Positions 21,347 through 29,221 of a stretch of DNA of 38,435 nt are shown piece by piece. Under the pieces are notes generated by a model, which was not told the DNA's origin, searched no databases, and saw only the letters and a list, made by a program, of their open reading frames with translations. The first letter of the stretch is position 1. Every line of letters begins with the position of its first letter. The position numbers and the translations under genes were made by a program. This DNA comes from Clostridiales bacterium (GTDB lineage Bacteria > Bacillota > Clostridia > Christensenellales > CAG-138): contig SVGX01000011.1 in the NCBI GenBank assembly GCA_015056105.1, forward strand, positions 1 to 38,435, read 5' to 3'.

Positions 21347-22756
21347 ATGGCATACGATCTTCAGAAGCTTGACGCGATGATGCAGGCCTTCATTGCGGAA
21401 AAGAAGCTGCCCGGCGTTTCCGTTGCCGTCCGCGGCCCGGAAGGCGTCATCTTTGAAAAGGGTTACGGCGTCGCCAATCTCGAAGGCCGCAAAGTGGATG
21501 AGCACACTATGTACGGCATCGCTTCCATGAGCAAATCCATGACCACCCTTGCCTGCTGCATCCTTGCAGCGGAAGGCAAGCTTTCCTTTGATGATCCTGT
21601 CTGCAAATATTTCCCCAACTTCCGCGTGCCCGGCAACCCCCAGCAGGATGTAACGCTGCGCCACCTTGCCATGCACACCGCCGGCATCCCGCCCATGGAG
21701 CCCCTTGAGTGGTCCATCGCCCTCAATACCCCCGGCCGCGACAGCGACTGGGTACGTGAAATGAAGAACACCGCCCCCAACAAGATGGAGACCATTGATC
21801 AGATCATCGATTACATCGCCACCAACCCCTATAAGACCCTCGGTCAGGCAGGCGAGATCATGAGCTACAGCAACGAAGGCTACGCCATCCTTTCCTACGT
21901 GGTGGATATCGCCTCCGGCACCACCCTGGAAGAATTCCTCATGGAGCGCGTCTTCAAGCCTATTGGCATGACCCGTTCCATTCTTGACCTTGATGCCAGC
22001 GAAGCCACCGCCATGGCCGGCGGCAACATCACGAGCCTCTTTGAACTCGGCGATGACGGCGAACTTGTCTGCGACGACCAGTGGTCCATCCTGCCGCCCT
22101 TCCGCGGCTGTGCCTGCGTGAAGTCCACCGCCCACGATATGGCCCGCTACTATCAGTGCATCGCCAACCGCGGCGTGATCGACGGCGTGCAGGCCATCCC
22201 CGCCGAAGCCATCGAGATCTTTGTCGGCGCCGGCTTCCCCCTGCAGGAGAAGGCCTTCTACTGCTACGGCCTCAACAAGCGCGTAAAGGCCGGCCACGTC
22301 ATCTGCGAGCACAGCGGCGGCCTCCACGGCGTTTCTTCCCACGGCGGTCTGCTTCTTGATGAAAACTACGGTTTCGCCGCCCTCTGCAACCAGGGCAGCA
22401 CCGATCCCGAGCCCCTCGTATGGATGATGTACAACATGATCATGGGTCTGCCCCTTGAGGAAAGCCACCGCTGGCTCTTCCCCACCGGCGAAGACTTTGC
22501 GGAGCCCGAGATGCTCGTGGGCAAGTACATCTGCTACGAAGGCATCCCGGTAACGGTGGATGTGTTCGTGAAGGACGGCAAGGCATGGGCCCGCAACGAT
22601 GAGACCGAGATCGAACTTCTCTGGTCCGGCGGCACCTGGTTCATGACGCGCCGCCTCGACAACGGCGCCCTCGGCAGGATGCACTTCTTCATCCGCGACG
22701 GCAAGGCATGGGCCGTGCAGGTCTATTCCCGCGTTTACCAGAAGCTCGAAGACTGA
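21347..22756 (+). CDS. Serine hydrolase (class C beta-lactamase/penicillin-binding fold)
   Basis: MYGIASMSKSMTTL (SxxK), MSYSNEGYAIL (YxN), CEHSGGLHG. RBS TTAGGAGG before MAYDLQKLDAMM. No obvious signal peptide. Confidence 0.92.
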   Translation: MAYDLQKLDAMMQAFIAEKKLPGVSVAVRGPEGVIFEKGYGVANLEGRKVDEHTMYGIASMSKSMTTLACCILAAEGKLSFDDPVCKYFPNFRVPGNPQQDVTLRHLAMHTAGIPPMEPLEWSIALNTPGRDSDWVREMKNTAPNKMETIDQIIDYIATNPYKTLGQAGEIMSYSNEGYAILSYVVDIASGTTLEEFLMERVFKPIGMTRSILDLDASEATAMAGGNITSLFELGDDGELVCDDQWSILPPFRGCACVKSTAHDMARYYQCIANRGVIDGVQAIPAEAIEIFVGAGFPLQEKAFYCYGLNKRVKAGHVICEHSGGLHGVSSHGGLLLDENYGFAALCNQGSTDPEPLVWMMYNMIMGLPLEESHRWLFPTGEDFAEPEMLVGKYICYEGIPVTVDVFVKDGKAWARNDETEIELLWSGGTWFMTRRLDNGALGRMHFFIRDGKAWAVQVYSRVYQKLED

Positions 22757-22788
22757 TCCGTTTCCTCTTTTTTAAAAAATCATCACCC

Positions 22789-22826
22789 ACAAGCGATGCG
22801 CTTTCCGGCGCATCGCTTGTTTTTTC
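22789..22826 (+). terminator. Rho-independent terminator after the serine hydrolase gene
   Basis: ACAAGCGATGCGC-TTTCCG-GCGCATCGCTTGT-TTTTT. Confidence 0.9.
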
Positions 22827-22864
22827 CTGTGTTTGGGGCTATAATTTAAGGTTAGAAATACCTT
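22817..22864 (+). promoter_or_regulatory. Promoter of the His-rich GTPase gene plus a start-site-proximal inverted repeat
   Basis: TTGTTT (22817-22822) -17 bp- TATAAT (22840-22845), followed by AAGGT-tagaaat-ACCTT... i.e. AAGGT (22848-22852) / ACCTT (22860-22864). Confidence 0.6.
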
Positions 22865-22896
22865 GCAGCGCGGCTGCGGAAAGAAGATGTTTTTTC

Positions 22897-24165
22897 ATGA
22901 CAAAAATCGATATTTTCTCCGGCTTTCTCGGTGCGGGCAAAACCACCCTCATCAAAAAGCTGATCAAAGAAGCCTATGCGGGCGAAAAGCTGGTTTTGAT
23001 CGAAAACGAATTCGGCGAGATCGCCGTGGATGGCGGTTTCCTGCAGGATGCGGGCGTGGATATCACGGAAATGAACTCCGGCTGCATCTGCTGCAGCCTT
23101 GTGGGCGACTTTGCGGAAGCCCTGAAAAAAGTGATCGCGGATTTTGCACCCGACCGCATCCTCATCGAACCCTCCGGCGTGGGCAAGCTGAGCGACGTGA
23201 TCCGTGCCGTCAACGGCATCGGCGAAGCTGCCCTTTCCCTCAACAGCGCCACCGCCGTGGTGGATGCGAATAAGTGCAAAATGTACATGAAAAACTTCGG
23301 CGAGTTCTTCAACGATCAGGTGGAACACGCCGGCGCCCTCATCCTTTCCCGCACGGACAGCATCGGTGCGGATAAACTGGCGGCGGCGGTGGCTCTGCTC
23401 CGGGAACACAACCCGGAGGCCGTGATCGTCACTACCCCCTGGAACGAGCTTTCCGGCGCACAGATCCTTGCCGCCATGGAACAAAAGGATACCCTCAGCG
23501 CCGCCATGGAAGCGCTGCAGCAGGAAAAGCACCACCATCATCACCATGATGACGAATGCTGCTGCGGCCATGATCACCATGAACACCATCACCACGATGA
23601 GGAATGCTGCTGCGGCCATGATCACCATGAACACCATCACCACGATGAGGAATGCTGCTGCGGCCACGATCACCATGAACACCATCACCACGATGACGAA
23701 TGCTGCTGCGGCCACGATCACCATGAGCATCATCACCATGATGACGAATGCTGCTGCGGCCACGATCACCATGAACACCATCACCATGATGGCGAATGCT
23801 GCTGCGGCCACGATCACCATGAGCATCATCACCACGATGGCGAATGCTGCTGCGGCCACGATCACGAACACGGCCACCACCATGCGGACGAAGTGTTCAT
23901 GAGCTGGGGCATTGAGACCACCCATAAGTTTGACCCTGCCGCCCTTGAAGAATCCCTCAACGCCCTTGCGGATGAAGAGCGCTTCGGCGCCGTGCTGCGT
24001 GCAAAGGGCATCGTGCAGGGCGAGAACGGAAACTGGCTGCACTTTGACCTTGTGCCCGGCGAGGTATCCCTCCGCGAAGGCAGCGCCGCCATCACCGGCA
24101 GGCTCTGCGTCATCGGCGCGAAACTGAACGAAACCGCCCTCAAGGCGCTGTTCCCCGCCAAATAA
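22897..24165 (+). CDS. CobW/COG0523-like GTP-binding protein with internal His/Cys-rich repeat region
   Basis: MTKIDIFSGFLGAGKTTLIKKL (Walker A), NSGCICCSL (CxCC metal motif), ILIEPSGVG, ILSRTD. C-terminal CobW-C-like tail RAKGIVQGENGNWLHFDLVPGEV. Confidence 0.95.
   Translation: MTKIDIFSGFLGAGKTTLIKKLIKEAYAGEKLVLIENEFGEIAVDGGFLQDAGVDITEMNSGCICCSLVGDFAEALKKVIADFAPDRILIEPSGVGKLSDVIRAVNGIGEAALSLNSATAVVDANKCKMYMKNFGEFFNDQVEHAGALILSRTDSIGADKLAAAVALLREHNPEAVIVTTPWNELSGAQILAAMEQKDTLSAAMEALQQEKHHHHHHDDECCCGHDHHEHHHHDEECCCGHDHHEHHHHDEECCCGHDHHEHHHHDDECCCGHDHHEHHHHDDECCCGHDHHEHHHHDGECCCGHDHHEHHHHDGECCCGHDHEHGHHHADEVFMSWGIETTHKFDPAALEESLNALADEERFGAVLRAKGIVQGENGNWLHFDLVPGEVSLREGSAAITGRLCVIGAKLNETALKALFPAK
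23548..23883 (+). repeat. Seven tandem 48-bp in-frame repeats encoding D(D/E/G)ECCCGHDHHEHHHH
   Basis: Units read directly, e.g. GATGAGGAATGCTGCTGCGGCCATGATCACCATGAACACCATCACCAC. Preceded by six His codons from 23530. The last unit has diverged at its end (HDHEHGHHH). Confidence 0.97.
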
Positions 24166-24175
24166 AGGAGACAAA

Positions 24176-25120
24176 ATGAAAGAGATCCCCGTATATCTGT
24201 TTACCGGCTTCCTTGAGGCAGGCAAGACCCGCTTCATTCAGGAAACGCTGGAGGATAAGCGCTTCAACGCCGGCGAAAGGACGCTGCTCCTTCTCTGCGA
24301 GGAGGGCGAGGAGGAATATGCCCCCGATACCTTTGCCGCCAGCGAAGTGTATATTGAAACCGTTGAAAACGAAAGCGATCTCAACGCAAAAGCGCTGGCG
24401 GCCATGCTCAAAAAATACAAGGCCACCCGTGTGATCGTGGAATATAACGGCATGTGGCAGCTTGATTCCCTTTACGGAAACATGCCCGAGGGCTGGAGCA
24501 TCTACCAGGAATTCCTGTTTGCGGATGCCCGCACCTTCCTCAATTACAACCAGAACATGCGCTCCCTTGTGGTGGATAAGCTCAAAAGCTGCGAGCTCGT
24601 GGTGTTCAACCGCACGGAAGAAACCACGGATAAGCTCATGTTCCACAAGATCGTCAGGGCTACCTCCCGCCGCACGAACATCGCCTTCGAATATGAAGAC
24701 GGCCGCGTGGAGTATGACGAGATCGAAGACCCCCTGCCCTATGATCTTGAAGCCCCCATCGTGGAGATCGCCGACAGGGATTATGCCATCTTTTACCGTG
24801 ACATTGCGGAAGACCCGGAAAAATATGAGGGCAAAACGCTGCGCTACAAGGGTATCGTTGCCAACGCAAAGGGCCTTGGCAAAGAGATCTTCATCATTGG
24901 CCGCCATGTGATGACCTGCTGCAAGGATGATATTCAATACAGCGCCCTTGTGTGCAATTACAAAGAAGCATCCACCCTCAAAAAGCGGGATTGGGTCATG
25001 CTTACCGCCACAGTGAAGCTTGAATACCATAAGGCCTACGGCATGAAGGGCCCTGTTTTGACCGCCATCAGCGTGGAGAGCGCCGAAAAGCCGGAAGAAG
25101 AGCTTGCTACCTTCTTCTAA
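24176..25120 (+). CDS. GTP-binding protein (COG0523-like) fused to a TIGR03943/YcgQ-like C-terminal region
   Basis: VYLFTGFLEAGKTRFIQETL (Walker A); C-terminus DPEKYEGKTLRYKGIVANAKGLGKEIFIIGRHVMTCCKDDIQYSALVCNY resembles the conserved gR..MtCC..D segment of YcgQ/TIGR03943. Confidence 0.82.
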   Translation: MKEIPVYLFTGFLEAGKTRFIQETLEDKRFNAGERTLLLLCEEGEEEYAPDTFAASEVYIETVENESDLNAKALAAMLKKYKATRVIVEYNGMWQLDSLYGNMPEGWSIYQEFLFADARTFLNYNQNMRSLVVDKLKSCELVVFNRTEETTDKLMFHKIVRATSRRTNIAFEYEDGRVEYDEIEDPLPYDLEAPIVEIADRDYAIFYRDIAEDPEKYEGKTLRYKGIVANAKGLGKEIFIIGRHVMTCCKDDIQYSALVCNYKEASTLKKRDWVMLTATVKLEYHKAYGMKGPVLTAISVESAEKPEEELATFF

Positions 25121-25240
25121 GCCCCTTCCGATTGTAAACTTTCTTTGCAAAATGCGTCCCTTTCCCCATCTTTTGATGACAGGGCGCGCCCGGTGCATGT
25201 ATACTGATAACGTATCCTATTTGCTGTTTTCAGGAGGTTT

Positions 25241-26092
25241 ATGACCTTGAGACACCTTCGTTTTCTTGCCCTTCTGCTTGCGGGGCTGCTGCTCCTGCCC
25301 CTTGCGGCCTGTGCAAAACCCGTTACCGAAGCAGGCAGCAGCGTGATCGATATCCCCGTTGAGACCCCCGCCCCCACCGAAGCGCCTGCCGTTCAGGGCA
25401 GCGTACCCACGGCACCCATCCCGGAGGAAACGCCCGCACCGGCCCTGTCTGCCGCACCGGAGACGACCGCCGCGCCCATTCCGGCGCCTGCGACCCCCGC
25501 ACCGGCAGAAACGCCCAGGCCCACCGAAGCGCCCGCTGCAACGGAGGCTCCCGCTGTGACCCCTGCGCCGGAAGCGGAAAACAATGCTCCCGTTCCTTCC
25601 GGCGACCTTCCCTATTACCTGTATGTGGAAAAGGGCTCCTTCACGCTGACCATCTATGAGCGCGCATCTGACGGCACCTATTCCAAGGTATACAAAACCT
25701 ACCGCATCGCTCACGGCGGCAACAAAACTCCCGCGGGTTCCTTCACCCTTGGCGGTGACAGGGAACGCTGGCATGAATTCCCCGATGGCGGTTTCGTGCA
25801 GTTCGCTACCCGTTACCATAAGCGGCTCTACATCCACTCCCCCCTTTACGGCGAGGAGAACAACGGCTACATGTGGCCCAAATATTATGACGGCGAACTG
25901 GGCATCGGCAAGGAATCCACCGGCGGATGTCTGCGCATGGTCACGGAAGCCGCCCGTTTCATCTATGAAAACTGCCCGGAAGGCACGGTGATGGAGATCG
26001 TAAACGGCGCCCCCAAGGGCACCACCAGCGATGAAGTCCCGAGCCGCAACGGCGAACGCTACGACCCGACGGATGTGGAGGCCAAACGCTGA
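25241..26092 (+). CDS. L,D-transpeptidase (YkuD domain) lipoprotein with Pro/Thr/Ala-rich stalk
   Basis: Lipobox LLPLAACAK; low-complexity PAPTEAPA stalk; HSPLYGEENNGYMWPKYYDGELGIGKESTGGCLRM matches the Hx...S-x-GCLR catalytic region. Confidence 0.9.
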   Translation: MTLRHLRFLALLLAGLLLLPLAACAKPVTEAGSSVIDIPVETPAPTEAPAVQGSVPTAPIPEETPAPALSAAPETTAAPIPAPATPAPAETPRPTEAPAATEAPAVTPAPEAENNAPVPSGDLPYYLYVEKGSFTLTIYERASDGTYSKVYKTYRIAHGGNKTPAGSFTLGGDRERWHEFPDGGFVQFATRYHKRLYIHSPLYGEENNGYMWPKYYDGELGIGKESTGGCLRMVTEAARFIYENCPEGTVMEIVNGAPKGTTSDEVPSRNGERYDPTDVEAKR

Positions 26093-26120
26093 CCCTTCGC
26101 TTCCGCCGAAAGGAGGCCCT

Positions 26121-27224
26121 ATGCGAAAGATCGCGCTTATTCTGCTCATGGCGCTGCTAATTACAGGCTGCGCGCCCGCTCTGCCCGCGGAGGATTCCGC
26201 CCTTGATGTGGAAGATGTGATCAGCATCCCCACGCCGGATGCAGTGCCTTCGCCTTCCGCTGTGCCTACGGAGGCACCCATGCCCCTTCCCACTTCAGCG
26301 CCCACGCCGGTGCCAACGCCCACGCCCGTTCCCCTGCCCCTTTATAAAGTAAGGGTCAGCGAGCTGAATGTCAGGAGCGAGCCATCCACCTCCTCTTCCG
26401 ACACGGTGATTGGCATGCTCAAATATGAGGACACGGTGGGCTATCTCGGCGAGGAGGGAGATTTTACCCGGGTACGCCTTCAGGACGGCACGGAAGCCTA
26501 CTGTTTTTCCGAATACCTCGTCCCGGCGGATACGGTGCTTTATGCCTATGTGAAGCCGGAGACCGCCCAGAAGGTGGATATCGCCACCGGCGCGCTTGTG
26601 TTTGAAGATGACGGCGTGACCCCCGTGATGGTGAAAAACGAGCTTGTTGACCTGAAGCTTTACCTCCCCGATGCGCAATATGAGCAGCTGTTCAATACCG
26701 ATCGCAACGTGATCGGCGAACCCCTTTACGGAAGGACTGTCTTTCTGCTGCAGAGGAGCGTGGCAAAAAAGCTGCAAAAGGCCTTCGATATCTTTAAGAA
26801 AGACGGCTACACCCTGAAGGTGTACGATGCTTACCGCCCTCTGCGGGTGCAGAAGCGGCTGTTCGAAGTGGTGAAGAACCCCCACTGGATCGCCGACCCT
26901 GCTACCACCGCTTCCAACCACAACCGGGGCGCGGCGGTGGACATGTCCCTGATCGACGATGCAACCGGCGAGGAACTTGAATTCCCCACGCCCATGCATA
27001 CCTTCTCGGAGGAATCCGCCCGCACCTCGACAACATGGTCGGAAGAAGCCAAAAAGAATGTGGATTACATGACTGAAGTCATGGATGAGTGCGGCTTCAA
27101 TTCCATCGAAAGCGAATGGTGGCATTTTTCCTGCAAGAACCGCAGCCGCTACATGACCACGGATATCGACCTTTCCACCGTGACCATGCTTCCCTATGAC
27201 GAGCTGCCGGAAAACGGCCGCTGA
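26121..27224 (+). CDS. SH3-domain lipoprotein with VanX-like D-Ala-D-Ala dipeptidase (M15) domain
   Basis: MRKIALILLMALLITGCAP lipobox; SH3 segment LNVRSEPSTSSSDTVIGMLKYED; VYDAYRPLRVQ, SNHNRGAAVDMSL and EWWHF, the conserved VanX active-site motifs. Confidence 0.92.
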   Translation: MRKIALILLMALLITGCAPALPAEDSALDVEDVISIPTPDAVPSPSAVPTEAPMPLPTSAPTPVPTPTPVPLPLYKVRVSELNVRSEPSTSSSDTVIGMLKYEDTVGYLGEEGDFTRVRLQDGTEAYCFSEYLVPADTVLYAYVKPETAQKVDIATGALVFEDDGVTPVMVKNELVDLKLYLPDAQYEQLFNTDRNVIGEPLYGRTVFLLQRSVAKKLQKAFDIFKKDGYTLKVYDAYRPLRVQKRLFEVVKNPHWIADPATTASNHNRGAAVDMSLIDDATGEELEFPTPMHTFSEESARTSTTWSEEAKKNVDYMTEVMDECGFNSIESEWWHFSCKNRSRYMTTDIDLSTVTMLPYDELPENGR

Positions 27225-27259
27225 CACAAAAGACGAATTTCAAAGGAGGATATTTCCCC

Positions 27260-27784
27260 GTGCAGATCAAGAAAACCCTCTCCATGACCCTTGCTGTGAT
27301 GCTGATGCTTTGCATCGTTTCCGCCTGCGGCGGTGCCCCCGCGGCCCCCGAAGGTGCTTTTTCCGAAAAGGACCTCGGCGTGATGATCGACGGCGCAGTG
27401 TATTACCTTCGCGAGGACAGCGCGCCCCTTCTTGAGGCCCTCGGTGGGGATTACGAATACAGCGAAATGGTGAGCTGCGTGTATGACGGCAAGGACAAGA
27501 CCTTCACCTACCCGGGCATCAAGGTGAACACCGTGCCTGTTGACGGCAAGGACATTACCGAAATGATCACCCTGACCGACGGCACCTATGAGACCCTTCG
27601 CGGCGCAAAGGTTGGCGACAGCATCGCCTCCGTCAAGGAAGTCTACGGCAGCGACTTTTTCGATGACGGCTACATCACCTATTCCATCACAAACGACCCC
27701 ACCGACATCGAGGCGGAACGCATCCAGTTTGAGCCCGCGGGCGACACCGTCGGCAAGATCTACATTTACTCCCCCAGCTATTGA
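27260..27784 (+). CDS. Small lipoprotein of unknown function
   Basis: MQIKKTLSMTLAVMLMLCIVSACGGAP lipobox; RBS AAAGGAGG; KVGDSIASVKEVYG segment. Directly upstream of MBOAT copy 2. Confidence 0.8.
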   Translation: MQIKKTLSMTLAVMLMLCIVSACGGAPAAPEGAFSEKDLGVMIDGAVYYLREDSAPLLEALGGDYEYSEMVSCVYDGKDKTFTYPGIKVNTVPVDGKDITEMITLTDGTYETLRGAKVGDSIASVKEVYGSDFFDDGYITYSITNDPTDIEAERIQFEPAGDTVGKIYIYSPSY

Positions 27785-27805
27785 TTTCTTTGAAGGGAGA
27801 GGCTC

Positions 27806-29209
27806 ATGGTCTTCAGCTCCCCCACATTCATCTTTCTGTTCCTGCCGCTGGTTTTTATCATCAACCTGTGCTGCAGAAAGAGCATAAAGTGGAGCAACGC
27901 GCTCCTTCTTCTCGCCTCACTGCTTTTCTATGCGTGGGGCGAGCCTGTTTACGTGCTGTTGATGCTCCTTACCACTTTTGTAAATTACCTTGCGGCACTT
28001 TTGATGGTGCGTTTCCCCGCAAAAAAGAAGCTGTTCGTCACATTGAGCGTGGTGTGGAGCCTCGGCATCCTCGTTTTCTTCAAGTATACGGATTTTCTCA
28101 TTGAAAGCGTGAACGGCCTTCTCGGCCTTTCCATGAAAACCGTAGGCATCGCTCTGCCCATCGGCATTTCCTTCTTCACCTTCCAGGCCATGAGCTACGT
28201 GCTCGATGTTTACAGGGGCGATGCGGAATGTGAAAAGAGCTTTTTCCGGGTGATGCTCTATATCTCCCTGTTCCCGCAGCTCATCGCGGGTCCCATCGTG
28301 AAGTATCACGATGTGGCAAAAGAGCTTTCCTGCCGCAGCGTCACGGCGAAAAAAACTGCAGAGGGCCTTCGCCGCTTCTGCTTCGGCTTTGGAAAAAAGG
28401 TGCTGCTTTCAAACGCCCTTGCCGTCACGGCGGATGCGGTATATGCCCTTTCCCCGGATGCACTCAGCGCCCCTGCCGCATGGCTTGGCGCCATCGCCTA
28501 TCTATTCCAGATCTACTTTGATTTTTCCGGCTATTCCGATATGGCCATCGGCCTTGGCCGCGCCTTCGGCTTCACCTTCCGGGAAAACTTCAACTATCCC
28601 TATGTATCCGCTTCCATGCAGGATTTCTGGCGCCGCTGGCATATCTCCCTTTCCACATGGTTCAAGGAATACGTGTACATTCCCCTCGGCGGCAACCGCA
28701 AAGGCAAACTTCGCACCGGCATCAACAAGCTTACCGTATTCCTTTTAACGGGCCTTTGGCACGGCGCCAGCTGGAATTTCGCCATCTGGGGCCTTTACCA
28801 CGGCGGCTTCCTGATGCTGGAAAGCTACGGCATTTTAAAGCCGAACCGGTGGCCAAAAATCCTGCGCCGCATCTATGCGGTGCTTGCTGCCATGGTGGGT
28901 TTTGTGTTCTTCCGGGCGGAAACACTGCAAAAAGCGGTGCTGGTGCTCAAGGAAATGCTCCTTGGCTGGCAGATGACCCCTGCCGCCCTGGCGGAGCTGA
29001 GCCTTCTCATTTCGCCCCTTTCTGTAGCGGCGCTCCTTCTTTCCTTCTTCGCCTGCACCCCTGTGATGCACGAGGCAGGGGAAAAGCTGGCGGCGAGATG
29101 CCCGAAATCAGAGTGGTGCATTTACCTTGCGGCACTGGTGCTGTTCCTGTTGAGCATCCTTTCCCTTTCCACCGCCGCTTACAACCCGTTCATCTATTTC
29201 CGTTTTTAA
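27806..29209 (+). CDS. MBOAT family O-acyltransferase (AlgI/DltB-like), copy 2
   Basis: LPIGISFFTFQAMSYVLDVYRGD...FPQLIAGPIVKY...IYFDFSGYSDMAIGLGRAFGFTFRENFNYPY...FWRRWHISLSTWFKEYVYIPLGGNR...LWHGASWNFAIWG. Confidence 0.95.
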   Translation: MVFSSPTFIFLFLPLVFIINLCCRKSIKWSNALLLLASLLFYAWGEPVYVLLMLLTTFVNYLAALLMVRFPAKKKLFVTLSVVWSLGILVFFKYTDFLIESVNGLLGLSMKTVGIALPIGISFFTFQAMSYVLDVYRGDAECEKSFFRVMLYISLFPQLIAGPIVKYHDVAKELSCRSVTAKKTAEGLRRFCFGFGKKVLLSNALAVTADAVYALSPDALSAPAAWLGAIAYLFQIYFDFSGYSDMAIGLGRAFGFTFRENFNYPYVSASMQDFWRRWHISLSTWFKEYVYIPLGGNRKGKLRTGINKLTVFLLTGLWHGASWNFAIWGLYHGGFLMLESYGILKPNRWPKILRRIYAVLAAMVGFVFFRAETLQKAVLVLKEMLLGWQMTPAALAELSLLISPLSVAALLLSFFACTPVMHEAGEKLAARCPKSEWCIYLAALVLFLLSILSLSTAAYNPFIYFRF

Positions 29210-29221
29210 GGGGGCAGACGC

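Noticed and set aside
21239-22684. 481-aa minus ORF opposite the serine hydrolase
   Set aside because: Antisense shadow; the sense strand has an RBS and catalytic motifs.
23548-23883. Possible CRISPR array or minisatellite
   Set aside because: The 48-bp repeats are contiguous, have no spacers, stay in frame and vary mainly at synonymous sites or D/E/G, so they are a coding repeat.
22852-24237. 461-aa minus ORF with (MVFMVIVAAAAF)n hydrophobic repeats
   Set aside because: Looks like a repetitive membrane protein, but it is the reverse complement of the His/Cys repeat region of the GTPase gene.
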